Source: Subtercola lobariae
GTDB lineage: Bacteria; Actinomycetota; Actinomycetes; Actinomycetales; Microbacteriaceae
NCBI RefSeq assembly: GCF_014640255.1
Contig: NZ_BMGP01000001.1
Location: forward strand, 62,001 to 126,000
Length of the DNA: 64,000 nt
Direction of reading: 5' to 3'
A program made the position numbers and the translations under genes. The notes under the pieces are model-generated. The model searched no databases and had not been told where the DNA came from. It saw nothing but the letters and a program-made list of their open reading frames with translations. Below, piece by piece: positions 32,332-40,947 of this stretch (within the stretch, counting starts at the first letter, position 1; each line of letters opens with the position of its first letter).

Positions 32332-33060
32332 TTACTCGACCTCGTCGAAGATGGGGCCCGTGTGCGTGGCGGGCTCGGCCGGAGACTGCAGCTTGGCGCG
32401 CTGCAACAGCTCTGCGGTCACCATGATGGGGCGGTGGTCGCTGAGGCCCTGCGGGAGGGTTTCGACGAGTTGGATGTCGAGGCCCTTCGAGGTGAGAAAG
32501 TCGAAGTGGTACGCGATCGACTTCGTGTAGAAGTAGGTGGGGCCGTCGCTCAGCGACAGCGAGTAGCCGGCCGACTCGACCTGCTTGATGAGCTTGTTGC
32601 GCAAGATGGGGTAGTTGAAGTCGCCCGCCATGAGCGTCGCAGCGCCGTGGCTCAGGTCGCTGAGGTGGGTGAGGGCAGACCTGATCTGACGGCGCCGCAG
32701 CAGGTTCGTCGCCGAAAGCGGAGAGGCGTGAAACGACGCGAGCTGAACGTCTTGCCCGGTTTCGGTGTCGACCAGGTGTGTAGTGAGCAGTCGCTCGATG
32801 CCCGGCAGCAGCATGCGGTCGTGCATGGCTCGGCGCAGCGCGAAGGCGTGCGAATCGAGCGCCGTGAAGCGGCTCGGCCGGTAGTAGATGGCCAGGCCGA
32901 GTTCGCTCTTATAGGTGGCGCTCGCCAGACGCAGATCACCGATCTCGGTGGGCATTCTCACGCCGTCGCCCTCTTGCAGGGTCAGCGCGTCAACGGGGTA
33001 ACGCTCAATCAGCTCAAGCAGTTCAGCGGTTGCTGCGTGCCTGCGCAGGTTGTAGCTCAT
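32332..33060 (-). CDS. Endonuclease/exonuclease/phosphatase family protein
   Basis: 242 residues of the DNase I-like EEP fold: MSYNLR at the N terminus, metal-binding TLQE (E near residue 30), AGDFN and the terminal SDHRPI with catalytic Asp-His. Substrates in this fold range from DNA to phosphoinositides, so none is assigned. The start is the ATG at 33060; related proteins often have a strand residue or two more (the frame reads LKI before M) but no other start codon is available. Confidence 0.82.
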   Translation of the reverse strand: MSYNLRRHAATAELLELIERYPVDALTLQEGDGVRMPTEIGDLRLASATYKSELGLAIYYRPSRFTALDSHAFALRRAMHDRMLLPGIERLLTTHLVDTETGQDVQLASFHASPLSATNLLRRRQIRSALTHLSDLSHGAATLMAGDFNYPILRNKLIKQVESAGYSLSLSDGPTYFYTKSIAYHFDFLTSKGLDIQLVETLPQGLSDHRPIMVTAELLQRAKLQSPAEPATHTGPIFDEVE

Positions 33061-33206
33061 GATCTTCAGTTCAAACCGCCCAACGGTCGTGCCCCAATAA
33101 CTCTGCTCATTCTACCGAGCTTCACTGGGGTCGTTATGCGTGCCTCAAGAGGCCACATGAGATTCATTCGGAGTTCACGCTCTTTCGGTTTGCTCGCCTT
33201 CACAAG

Positions 33207-33221
33207 ATGAGCTAAGCTCAT
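33207..33221. promoter_or_regulatory. Near-perfect 15-bp palindrome
   Basis: ATGAGCTAAGCTCAT, two 7-bp arms about a central A, sits in the space between the EEP gene and the small ORF at 33225. It has the form of a regulator site, but no regulator gene is adjacent. Confidence 0.35.
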
Positions 33222-33224
33222 GAA

Positions 33225-33338
33225 GTGCACATCGCGCTGGCCGGCCCCGGATTCATGGTGGGCGGGGCGAGCGCGGTAGCGCTCGGTGCAGTGGTGTTCG
33301 GGGTCGTCGTTTTCGTGCGGCGCAGAAGGAGAAGGTAG
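33225..33338 (+). CDS. Possible 37-residue single-pass membrane protein
   Basis: A GTG-initiated frame, VHIALAGPGFMVGG then about 18 hydrophobic residues (SAVALGAVVFGVVVFV) and a RRRRRR tail, ending at TAG. A hydrophobic helix followed by arginines is a sensible small membrane protein. No clear ribosome site. The 289 bases from here to the next gene hold only the hairpin at 33427. Confidence 0.35.
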   Translation: MHIALAGPGFMVGGASAVALGAVVFGVVVFVRRRRRR

Positions 33339-33426
33339 TCGCGGGGAGGTAACCCGCAGAGAATTCGTCGAGACGTTGAGCTGCCGTGCGTTCGGGCGCG
33401 AGGCAGGTACCGTTCGGCGAGTAAAA

Positions 33427-33483
33427 GGGCGGCCCCCGTAATCGCAGAGGCAGGCAGGGTTCGACTGCGATGCGGGGCCGCCC
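33427..33483. other. Strong GC-rich hairpin upstream of F420 enzyme gene
   Basis: GGGCGGCCCCCG-TAATCGCAG (33427-33447) pairs with CTGCGAT-GCGGGGCCGCCC (33465-33483), about 19 bp with small bulges, loop AGGCAGGCAGGGTTCGA. No T-run follows. It could be a terminator for the small ORF, or a structured leader 145 bases upstream of the next gene. I do not recognise it as a known riboswitch. Confidence 0.4.
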
Positions 33484-33627
33484 GTCACCGCCCGGCCCGT
33501 CGTGCGCGCGGGCGCGCGTAGCCGAGCGCGAGGCTCCGCGCAACGGGTGTGCCGCCGGGTTGACGGATGCCCGGCGCAGGCAAATCGTAGAGAGGGTACC
33601 CGCACGACTACGCACCGGAGGCACCCC

Positions 33628-34770
33628 ATGACACGTTTTGGCTACACCCTCATGACCGAGCAGAGCGGGCCGAAAGACCTCGTGAACTATGCCGTCGCCG
33701 CCGAGAACGTGGGATTCGACTTCGAAGTCTCAAGTGATCACTACTCGCCGTGGCTCACGAGCCAGGGGCACGCTCCGTACGCGTGGGCGGTGCTCGGCGC
33801 GGTAGCGCAGGCCACCAGCCGAGTAGAGATTGCGACCTATGTGACGTGCCCGAGCATCCGGTACCACCCAGCGGTGGTCGCCCAGAAGGCCGCCACGTTG
33901 CAGCTACTCGCCGATGGCCGTTTCATTCTGGGGCTCGGCGCTGGCGAGAACCTCAATGAGCACATCGTGGGCGAGGGCTGGCCCATGGTGGATGCCCGGC
34001 AAGACATGTTCGAAGAGGCGGTGCAGATCATCCGCGCGTTACACACCGGCGAACTCGTAACGTGGCAGGGTGAGTATTTTCGGGTCGACTCTGCCCGCGT
34101 CTGGGATCTTCCCGAAGGCGGCGTGCCCCTCGCCCTCGCCGTTTCGGGCGACAAGTCGATTGCGCGGTTCGCGCCGCTCGGTGACCACCTCATTGCTACC
34201 GAGCCCGACGGCGACCTCGTGTCGGGCTGGGGCGAGGCTCGGTCGGCGGCGCTGGCCGACGTGCGTGCCGCAGAGCAATCGGGGTCGGAGTCGGAGTCGC
34301 GTTCGGCGGGTAATGCGTCGGCGTCTGCTGCCTCGGAGTCGGCTGCCGCTCGGGCCGCTGCCTCGGCGTCCGCGAATCCGGGCGTCGCCGGGGGAGACAC
34401 CGCGACGGTTCGGCCGCCGGCCAATCAGACGCGTTCCATCGGGCAGATTCCGGTGTGCTGGGGGCCCGACAAAGACGAGGCCATTGCGCTCGCCCACGAC
34501 CAATTCCGCTGGTTCGGCGGCGGCTGGGCCGTCAACGCCGACCTGCCGACCCCGGCCGGGTTCGCCGGCGCAAGCCAGTTCGTGCGCCCCGAAGACGTGG
34601 CCGACTCCATCGCCTGCGGCCCCGACCTCGACGAGCTCGCCGAGAGCGTGCGGCCGTTTCTCGACGCGGGCTTCACCGACATCGCGCTCGTTCAGGTGGG
34701 GGATGCCCGCCAGCAGGAGTTTCTCGACACCGTGGCCGAGCCGCTGCTCGAGAAGCTGCGCGCGCTGTAA
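33628..34770 (+). CDS. F420-dependent luciferase-like oxidoreductase
   Basis: 380 residues, TIM-barrel LLM enzyme of the F420-dependent (TIGR03557-like) group: RFGYTLMTEQ, SSDHYSPWLTSQGHAPYAWAVLGA, TCPSIRYHPA, GLGAGENLNEHI and a C-terminal VQVGD. The same GHAP...YHP...GENLNE pattern is in Fgd at base 1, so these are paralogues. Residues about 214-265 are an Ser/Ala-rich insert not expected in the barrel. The ATG at 33628 follows GGAGG by 7 bases; the upstream frame extension is not coding. Substrate unknown. Confidence 0.85.
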   Translation: MTRFGYTLMTEQSGPKDLVNYAVAAENVGFDFEVSSDHYSPWLTSQGHAPYAWAVLGAVAQATSRVEIATYVTCPSIRYHPAVVAQKAATLQLLADGRFILGLGAGENLNEHIVGEGWPMVDARQDMFEEAVQIIRALHTGELVTWQGEYFRVDSARVWDLPEGGVPLALAVSGDKSIARFAPLGDHLIATEPDGDLVSGWGEARSAALADVRAAEQSGSESESRSAGNASASAASESAAARAAASASANPGVAGGDTATVRPPANQTRSIGQIPVCWGPDKDEAIALAHDQFRWFGGGWAVNADLPTPAGFAGASQFVRPEDVADSIACGPDLDELAESVRPFLDAGFTDIALVQVGDARQQEFLDTVAEPLLEKLRAL

Positions 34771-34922
34771 CTCGCCTGCCTGCCCACCCCACCTCGTCCG
34801 CCCTCGAGAGAACCCGCTTCAGACGAGAGAAGCCGTCGCGCCACCTTCTCTCGTCTGCATGACCTTCTCTCGATGGCGGGCCTAGGATTCAGAGCAACCC
34901 CGAGTGACCTGAAGGAGCCCGA

Positions 34923-35681
34923 ATGAGCGCCGCCGCAGCATCCACTGGCCCAACCGTGAGCGATGTCGACCTGGCCGGTGCCGATCTGCCCGGCATGAGC
35001 CCGGGGCTGTACGGTGTGCTGGCGGTGCCGGCCGGCGAGGGTCCGTGGCCGGCGGCGGTTATGGTGTTCGAGGCGTTCGGCATGACCGACGTGATGCGCA
35101 GGCAGGTCGACCGAATGGCGGCGATGGGGTATCTCGTGCTGATGCCCGACATCTTCGTCGACGGCGGAGTTCGAAAGTGCGTGCGGTCGACGTTCGCGGC
35201 CATCACGAGCGGCGAGGGCCGTGCCTGGGTCGACGTGGAGGCGGCGCGCGCCTATCTCGTGGCGCGAGACGACTGCAACGGCAAAGTCGGAATCCTGGGT
35301 TTCTGCATGGGCGGCGGGTTCGCCCTGGTCGCTGCGTCGGGCCGAGGGTTCGACGCGGCAAGTGTGAACTACGGGCCGCCGCCGCGCGATCTCGCGAAGG
35401 CGCTCACCGACCCGTGCCCCATCGTGGCGAGCTATGGTGCTCGTGACCTCACTCAGCGCGGCGCGGCGGCCAAGCTCGAGCTCGAACTCGCGGCCCGTGG
35501 TGTGCCCCACGATGTGAAGGAATACCCCACAGCGGGCCACTCGTTCTTGAACGATGCCCCCACGGGTCCGCGGGCATTGCGCCCGCTGACGGCGCTCATC
35601 TTGGGTGCCGGCCCGAACCCCGAGGCGGCCGCCGACGCGTGGGCCCGCATCGATGCCTTCTTCACTGAGCACTTGGCCTGA
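34923..35681 (+). CDS. Dienelactone hydrolase family protein
   Basis: 252 residues, alpha/beta-hydrolase of the DLH type. The nucleophile is Cys in GFCMGG, the acid Asp in YGARD and the base His in AGHSFLN, with FEAFGM supplying the Glu that activates the Cys. Such enzymes open dienelactones in aromatic catabolism or act as general esterases. GGAGCCCGA precedes ATG 34923. It follows the F420 enzyme by about 150 bases on the same strand. Confidence 0.87.
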   Translation: MSAAAASTGPTVSDVDLAGADLPGMSPGLYGVLAVPAGEGPWPAAVMVFEAFGMTDVMRRQVDRMAAMGYLVLMPDIFVDGGVRKCVRSTFAAITSGEGRAWVDVEAARAYLVARDDCNGKVGILGFCMGGGFALVAASGRGFDAASVNYGPPPRDLAKALTDPCPIVASYGARDLTQRGAAAKLELELAARGVPHDVKEYPTAGHSFLNDAPTGPRALRPLTALILGAGPNPEAAADAWARIDAFFTEHLA

Positions 35682-35808
35682 CCTGGCGCTACAGAGGCCA
35701 TGCGCATCCCCGCGCGTGTAGGGGCGAAGAAATCGTCTGTGGCCCGAGTTAGCGACACCAATCGGCAGCGCACCGCCGCGCCGAGCCGGGGTGGGTGGTG
35801 ACCGGGGG

Positions 35809-36543
35809 CTACGCGCCGCCGAAGCGCTCCGTGCGCACGCGGTCGGCGGGGTGGCCGAGCTCTACGAGCCACATCGCGATGCTCTCGACGAAACTGTTCG
35901 GCCCGCAGATGTAGGTCATGGGATTCGCCGAGGGCGGCAGCGACAGCTCCACAATTTCGTCACGAGTCAGTCGCCCAACCGAACGGGCCCAGCCGTTCGG
36001 CGCCTCACGGGTGTACGCGTAATCGAGCATTACCGTGTCGTTCGAGTCTTCGGCGAGTTTCATCAACTCGTCCATGTAGAACACGAACTGCGGCGCCCGC
36101 ACCGAGTACAGCAACCGCATGGGCGTCGGATGCCCGGCAGCAGCATGCGTGCGCAACATCGACATCAGCGGAACAACCCCCGACCCGCCCGCAATCAACT
36201 GCACGGGCTCAGTCTGTTCGGGGCGCCACACGAAGTATCCCCCTACCGGGCCGCGCACTTCGAGCTGGTCACCCACCTCGACACCGCGCACCAGGTACGG
36301 TGAAAGCTCGCCATCGGCGAGTTCTTCGATCGAAACCTCGACCAGGGCATCCTTATCTGTCGACGCACCAGAGGCAATGGAGTACTCGCGCGACGCCTGG
36401 TACCCGTCGGGCGCCGTCACCCGAATGTCGAGGTGCTGCCCCGACAGTTGCCCCGGCCAGTCGGCTATCTTGAGGCGCAGCGAACGAGCGGTGTCGGTTT
36501 CGTCGTGAATCTCGGCGACCGTCGCCATGTGCCAATCGACCAC
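35809..36543 (-). CDS. Ferredoxin reductase-type FAD/NAD(P)H oxidoreductase
   Basis: 244 residues: FAD-binding REYSIAS and GPVGGYFVW, NAD(P)-binding AGGSGVVPLMSM and CGPNSFVE, ending RTERFGG. There is no [2Fe-2S] domain. Its GTG start shares one base with the stop of the sulfite-oxidase-like gene, so they are coupled and probably form an electron-transfer pair in which this flavoprotein reduces (or is reduced by) the Mo protein. The alternative start is ATG six codons in (MATVAEIHDE). Confidence 0.87.
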   Translation of the reverse strand: MVDWHMATVAEIHDETDTARSLRLKIADWPGQLSGQHLDIRVTAPDGYQASREYSIASGASTDKDALVEVSIEELADGELSPYLVRGVEVGDQLEVRGPVGGYFVWRPEQTEPVQLIAGGSGVVPLMSMLRTHAAAGHPTPMRLLYSVRAPQFVFYMDELMKLAEDSNDTVMLDYAYTREAPNGWARSVGRLTRDEIVELSLPPSANPMTYICGPNSFVESIAMWLVELGHPADRVRTERFGGA

Positions 36544-37139
36544 TAGCTGTAACGCTCTTCTTTCCAGGGATCACCGATGTCGTTGTAGCCGTACATCTCC
36601 CAGAAGCCGAGTTCGTGATGATCCATCATGGTGAGGCTATTGAGCCACTTCGCGCTCTTCCAGAGGTACAGGTGCGGAATCAGCAGGCGCGCAGGCCCGC
36701 CGTGCTCGGGCGCGAGGGGCTTGCCGTCGAACTCGAAGGCGATCCAGGCTTTGCCGCCCAGCAGGTCTGAGGTGCGCACGTTCGTGGTGTAGCCGCCGTA
36801 GCAGCCCGCCATCGCGTACGGCGTGGTCGACGTGTCGACGCCGTCGAGCAGCACATCGAGCGAAACGCCGCGCCAGCCCATGCCGAACTGCGACCAGCGC
36901 GTGACGCAGTGCAGGTCGACGGTGATCTCTTCGATGGGCTGGCCCATCAGGGTCTCCCAGCTCCACGCCTTCAGGTCGCCGTTGCCCGCCCGCAGCGAGA
37001 ACGCCCAGTCGTCGAGCTTGATCTTCGGGGTGGGGCCGGCCGAGAGCACCGGAAAGTTCGAGACCTCGTACTGCCCTGGCGGCAGCAGCGGGTTGGCGTC
37101 GCGCCGGCGGCCGACGAAGCCGGGTGAAAAGATGCCCAT
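36543..37139 (-). CDS. Sulfite oxidase-like molybdopterin oxidoreductase
   Basis: 198 residues, only the Moco-binding core of the sulfite oxidase family. The Mo-ligand Cys is in DLHCVTRWS; HGGPARLLIPHLYLWKSAKW is the conserved cofactor pocket. No signal peptide is seen, unlike MsrP, so it is probably cytoplasmic. These YuiH-type proteins are uncharacterised but often pair with a flavin reductase, as here. It is one of two likely Mo enzymes in the window that would use the cofactor from the moe/mob genes. Confidence 0.87.
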   Translation of the reverse strand: MGIFSPGFVGRRRDANPLLPPGQYEVSNFPVLSAGPTPKIKLDDWAFSLRAGNGDLKAWSWETLMGQPIEEITVDLHCVTRWSQFGMGWRGVSLDVLLDGVDTSTTPYAMAGCYGGYTTNVRTSDLLGGKAWIAFEFDGKPLAPEHGGPARLLIPHLYLWKSAKWLNSLTMMDHHELGFWEMYGYNDIGDPWKEERYS

Positions 37140-37243
37140 GAGTTGCCCTTTCCGTTGTCACTTCAATCTAGTGGCCGCGGGGGCTGGCGCGCCAGAATCG
37201 CGGATGCTCGGCAGTAGCCCTCGTGGGGCCACCCACCCCGTGG

Positions 37244-38668
37244 TCAGGTACCGCGAACGACGTCGTAGGCCTCGAGGGCGCGCTTGCGCGATTCGCCGAG
37301 GTCGACCATCGGCTCGGGGTACTCGGGGGTGCCGGCCTCGGGCACGTAGGCGTTGATGTACTCACCCTCGGGGTCGAATTTCTTCGCCTGCAGTGCGGGG
37401 TTGAAGACGCGAAAGTAGGGTGCGGCATCCACCCCCGAACCGGCGACCCACTGCCAGTTCATGCTGTTACTGGCAGGGTCGGCGTCGACCAGCGTGTCCC
37501 AGAACCAGGCCTCGCCGATGCGCCAGTCGAGCAGCAGGTTCTTCACCAGAAACGAGGCCGCGACCATGCGGATGCGATTGTGCATCACGCCGGTCTGCCA
37601 CAGTTCGCGCATACCCGCGTCGACGAGGGGGATGCCCGTGTGCCCCCGCTGCCACCTCTGCAGCACCTCGTCGGTGGGTTTCGCCCACGGAAAGGCGTTG
37701 AAGGCGGGCCGCATGTTCTCGGTCGTGATCGACGGAAAGTGGTACAGCAAGTGGTACGCGAACTCGCGCCACCCCACTTCACGCAGAAAGCCCGCTGCCC
37801 CTGGCGCACTATGTTCGGTCGCGTGCCAGAGCTGAAAGGGGCTGATCTCACCGAAGCGCAGCCGCGGTGACATGCGCGAGGTGGCGTCTCTCGCCGGCAG
37901 GTCGCGATCGTCGAGGTAGTCGGTGAGGTCGTTCTTCACGAAACGCTGCAGTTGGGCGTGCGCTGCCTTTTCGCCGGGAACCCAGGCCTCGCGCAAGCCG
38001 CCGGCCCAGTCGGGGTGGGTAGGGAGCAGGTGCCAGTCGTCGAGGTTCTCGGTTGTGGGGTGCGGGGCCCGGGCGCGAGTGGGCTGGGTGTCGCTCCCGT
38101 TCGTGAGGGCGCCGTCGCCACCTGCGCCGGCGCTGCCGAGCCGCTGCACCGTCTCGCGGCTCGGCGCGGGCAGCGGCTTCCGGGGCGCGGGCGCAGAGAG
38201 GCAGGCGCGCCAGAACGGCGTGAACACGCGGTACGGCTGGCCCTGGCCGGTCTGCAGAGTCCAGGGCTCGAAGAGCACGTTCGCGTGAAAACTGCGCGCC
38301 TCGACACCCTGCGCGGCCAGTTCGGCTTTGATGCCCGTGTCGATCTCACGCTCAGCCAGACCGTAGCGGCGGTTCCAGTACACGGCACCAGCACTTGTCT
38401 CAGCCTGGAGTTCTGCGATGACGTCGGCCGCGCGGCCCGATCGCAGGGTGAGGGTGAGGCCACGGGCATCCAACTCGCCCGCCAGCGCCTCGAGCGAGTG
38501 ATGCAGCCACCACCTTGTCGCCCCGCCGAGCGGGCGAATGCCGTCACTGACCTCGTCGAAAACATAGACGCAGACGATGGGTTCGCCGCGCTCGACCGCG
38601 TTGTGGAGGGCCGGATGATCGGCAACCCTCAGATCGTCACGAAACCAGACCAGCGTGGGCGATGCCAC
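37244..38668 (-). CDS. phr: Deoxyribodipyrimidine photolyase
   Basis: 474 residues, class I CPD photolyase. The N-terminal antenna domain starts TLVWFRDDLRVADHPAL; the FAD domain carries TSRMSPRLRFGEISPFQLW, WREFAYHLLYHFP, GHTGIPLVDAGMRELW and the near-invariant MNWQWVAGSG...YFRVFNP. It repairs cyclobutane dimers with light. A Gly/Ala/Thr-rich linker lies between the two domains (about 185-215). It directly follows the MarR-like gene by 3 bases on the same strand. Confidence 0.94.
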   Translation of the reverse strand: MASPTLVWFRDDLRVADHPALHNAVERGEPIVCVYVFDEVSDGIRPLGGATRWWLHHSLEALAGELDARGLTLTLRSGRAADVIAELQAETSAGAVYWNRRYGLAEREIDTGIKAELAAQGVEARSFHANVLFEPWTLQTGQGQPYRVFTPFWRACLSAPAPRKPLPAPSRETVQRLGSAGAGGDGALTNGSDTQPTRARAPHPTTENLDDWHLLPTHPDWAGGLREAWVPGEKAAHAQLQRFVKNDLTDYLDDRDLPARDATSRMSPRLRFGEISPFQLWHATEHSAPGAAGFLREVGWREFAYHLLYHFPSITTENMRPAFNAFPWAKPTDEVLQRWQRGHTGIPLVDAGMRELWQTGVMHNRIRMVAASFLVKNLLLDWRIGEAWFWDTLVDADPASNSMNWQWVAGSGVDAAPYFRVFNPALQAKKFDPEGEYINAYVPEAGTPEYPEPMVDLGESRKRALEAYDVVRGT

Positions 38669-38671
38669 CGG

Positions 38672-39193
38672 TTACTCGGCCTCGGGGTCGACGACGCAGT
38701 CATCCGAGCCCCCGCTGACGCCGATGCGCAACTTGTCGCAGAGGGCGAGTAATTGCGCCAGTTCGTCAGCATCGAGTGCCTTGGTCATTTGGCCCGTGAT
38801 AGACCGACCGTGCACGCGTGCGGCATCGCGGTAGATGGCAAAGCCCTGGTCGGTGAGGCTCACAATCGTGCCGCGACCGTCAGAGGGGTCGACGGCCTTG
38901 GAGAGAATGCCTTTCGCCGAAAGTCGGTCGACCAGTCGCGAAACGCTCGGCTGGGTGAGTAGGGTTCGCCTGTTGAGGTCACGGATGCGCATGCGGCGGT
39001 GCGGTTGAATCGAGAGGGTGTAGAGCACGTCATACTCAGTCAGCGAGATCACGTGCGAGGGAAAGTCTTCGGCGAGCTTACGCATGACAGTGACCTGGGC
39101 GCGGAACAGCGCCTCCCAGGCGCCGACCGGGCTGACCCGCTCGGCGGTCGCACCGTGCTCGCTCGTCTCGGCAGACAACTCTTTTTCAACCAT
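38672..39193 (-). CDS. MarR-family transcriptional regulator
   Basis: 173 residues, winged-helix MarR fold: LTEYDVLYTLS, the recognition region LNRRTLLTQPSVSRLVDRL and wing DPSDGRGTIVSLTDQG. I start it at ATG 39193, preceded by GAGAGGTG; GTG at 39208 would place the ribosome site inside the gene. The C-terminal tail GGSDDCVVDPEAE has a lone Cys. It is co-oriented with phr, 3 bases apart, and may control it. Ligand unknown. Confidence 0.87.
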   Translation of the reverse strand: MVEKELSAETSEHGATAERVSPVGAWEALFRAQVTVMRKLAEDFPSHVISLTEYDVLYTLSIQPHRRMRIRDLNRRTLLTQPSVSRLVDRLSAKGILSKAVDPSDGRGTIVSLTDQGFAIYRDAARVHGRSITGQMTKALDADELAQLLALCDKLRIGVSGGSDDCVVDPEAE

Positions 39194-39304
39194 CACTGCA
39201 CCTCTCACCTACAGATTAGGCTGCCGCGCTCTCCGCAGGGGAGTTTCACCGTGGGCTTGACCGGAAGGGCCTGAGCCAGACTGTGCGGCGGCGGTTAAAC
39301 AGAC

Positions 39305-39339
39305 AAGAGCCGGTCGTAGAGGCTAACGACCGGCTCTTT
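39305..39339. terminator. Perfect 11-bp terminator-like hairpin
   Basis: GAGCCGGTCGT (39307-39317) and ACGACCGGCTC (39326-39336) with an 8-base loop, flanked by AA and TTT. It stands in a 429-base gap (39194-39622) between divergent genes, so it ends no recognised gene; it may terminate an unrecognised transcript. Confidence 0.5.
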
Positions 39340-39415
39340 CCCTTGCACCAAGAGTGTCCTGCAATCACATTCCGCGCTTCGCTGCCACAGCAAACAACTA
39401 ACGCTCTAGAACCAT

Positions 39416-39456
39416 ATAACGTTTATGTAACGGTAATCAAGTTATCAAAACGTTAT
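39416..39456. promoter_or_regulatory. AT-rich island with AACGTT inverted repeat
   Basis: ATAACGTTT (39416-39424) and AAACGTTAT (39448-39456) are perfect inverted repeats around GTAACGGTAATCAAGTTATC, inside the only clearly AT-rich stretch of the window. It lies about 165 bases upstream of the small membrane protein gene. It could be an operator; no other support. The remaining gap sequence shows no gene. Confidence 0.4.
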
Positions 39457-39622
39457 TTTCCTAAGCGTTTGCCCAGAGTTCGCGTTGGCGTCAAAACCTC
39501 CCGCTCGAATGGCGCTCCGGCACCCGAGTAGAGGCTTTGCAAATGAGGCAGGTTCGAGAGCCTGCATGCGGAATCTGAGCAAAGATCCTAGACTCTGAGT
39601 AATTCTCGAGCAAAGGATGCGG

Positions 39623-39820
39623 ATGTTCATCATTTACGCAATTGTGGGCTTGGTGGTCATAGTGGCCGGGCTTACGTTGGTGCTGACCCTTCGCCAACGT
39701 CGCTCGCGTGACTTTGCGCGACGGCTCGATCCCCGAGATGAACCCGGTGCGGCACATGACAGAGGTCAGGCATCCGCTCTGGCTTCATCGATTGCGCGTG
39801 GAAGCGGCGGCCGTCTCTGA
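39623..39820 (+). CDS. Small single-pass membrane protein
   Basis: 65 residues from ATG 39623 (67 from ATG 39617). MFIIYAIVGLVVIVAGLTLVLTL is one transmembrane helix, followed by RQRRSRD and a polar cytoplasmic tail. AAAGGA lies 5 bases before 39623, favouring that start. No family recognised. Confidence 0.5.
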   Translation: MFIIYAIVGLVVIVAGLTLVLTLRQRRSRDFARRLDPRDEPGAAHDRGQASALASSIARGSGGRL

Positions 39821-39893
39821 TTTGTGCGACCGCTGATGCGGCAATTCAGCTCGTACCTGGAGACGCGCGACGCAGCGAGTGAATTCGGTGTAT

Positions 39894-39965
39894 CGCGAGG
39901 ATCTCGCTCCTCGCGACCTGCGATTCCCGACGCAAGTTGTGCGCCGCAGAGGCGGCGGCGCACAA
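39894..39965. terminator. Two hairpins between convergent genes
   Basis: CGCGAGG/CCTCGCG (39894-39900, 39909-39915) and a stronger 11-bp stem TTGTGCGCCGC/GCGGCGCACAA (39937-39947, 39955-39965; loop 7). The second sits 6 bases from the winged-helix gene stop and flanks AAAAC, so it probably terminates transcription from both sides. Confidence 0.6.
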
Positions 39966-39971
39966 AACAAC

Positions 39972-40730
39972 TCAGAACAGGTCGGGCGAAGGGGTGCTGG
40001 TCTGGCGCACTGAGACATCAGCGTGGCGATCGAAGCGGTAGCCGACGCCGCGCACGGTGCGCACGATGTCTTCGTAGCTGCCGAGCTTCGAGCGCAGGCG
40101 ACGCACGTGCACGTCGATGGTGCGCTCGTTGGGAATGTCGTCGTCGCCTGAGCTCCAGAGGGCCGAGATCAATTCGGCGCGCTCGATGGTGCGGCCTTCG
40201 CGCAGCACCAGGTACTGCAGCAGCTCGAATTCTTTGTAGGTCAGGTTGGCCGACTCGTTGTCGAGCAGGAGGCGCTTGCGCGAAAGGTCGATGACGACGC
40301 CCGCGTGTGCGCGGTCGGCCGGGTCGGGCTCGGTGCTCTGGCGGTGCTTCGCGAGCGCGGCGGGGTCTTGCAACGCGAGCCGAACAACGTCGACGTCGCG
40401 GCCACCGGAGCCGCGGGGCGCGAGCGCTACTGCCGCATACGTTTCTGAGCTCGGGGCGAGCTGAGCGACCAGCGCCTTGATCTGCGACACGATCGAGCCG
40501 AGCTCGGTGCCGTCTTGTTCGGCCTTCTCCTCGTCGATGCCTACGTAGAGAACGAAGCCGCGAGCCTCGGTGCCGGCGGGCACCGCGCGAATGTGCGGTG
40601 CGGCCGAACCGGCGGTCGCAGTGGCGGTAGCAGCTGTGCCGGCCGAGCCGGTGGATGCGCCGGGTGCAGCCGAGATGCTCGGTGCGTTGTACGAGGTGGC
40701 GAGCGGCGTTGAAAGGTGAGCGATTGACAC
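39972..40730 (-). CDS. OmpR-type winged-helix regulator without receiver domain
   Basis: 252 residues. The C-terminal 100 residues are a Trans_reg_C winged helix (LTYKEFELLQYLVLREGRTIERAEL, RTIDVHVRRLRSKLG, IVRTVRGVGYRF). The N-terminal part is Ala/Thr/Ser-rich and then a short alpha/beta region (RGFVLYVGIDEE...LVAQLAPSSETYAAVALAP) that lacks the phospho-acceptor pattern of a receiver. Start chosen at GTG 40730 after AAGGACTCC. Regulation is therefore probably not by a sensor kinase. A 408-base leader with a small ORF lies upstream. Confidence 0.82.
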   Translation of the reverse strand: MSIAHLSTPLATSYNAPSISAAPGASTGSAGTAATATATAGSAAPHIRAVPAGTEARGFVLYVGIDEEKAEQDGTELGSIVSQIKALVAQLAPSSETYAAVALAPRGSGGRDVDVVRLALQDPAALAKHRQSTEPDPADRAHAGVVIDLSRKRLLLDNESANLTYKEFELLQYLVLREGRTIERAELISALWSSGDDDIPNERTIDVHVRRLRSKLGSYEDIVRTVRGVGYRFDRHADVSVRQTSTPSPDLF

Positions 40731-40947
40731 GGGAGGAGTCCTTTGGGTGATGATGCGCACAGCCGCCGACGAAAGGGCGAGATGTCTGTGCAGGTTTGTC
40801 GAGGGCCGGTCAGCTGCAAAAAGCTGAGGCCGTGTGCGAGAGACCGGGGTGCGGGTCTTTCGGGAGCTCAGACCAGCGCGCAGTCGAACGGCGCGGCTCT
40901 ACGGCCAGAGACTCGGCGAGGGGTGTCTTTGGGTGAAGACGCTCTCG

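Noticed and set aside
33460-33483. GGTTCGAC in the 33427 hairpin as a tRNA or tmRNA end
   Set aside because: No CCA-type end or cloverleaf can be drawn; the T-loop-like bases are the hairpin loop.
39541-39570. GCAGGTTCGAGAGCCTGC resembling a tRNA T-arm
   Set aside because: The stem leaves an 8-base loop and there is no acceptor, D or anticodon arm around it; a simple hairpin.
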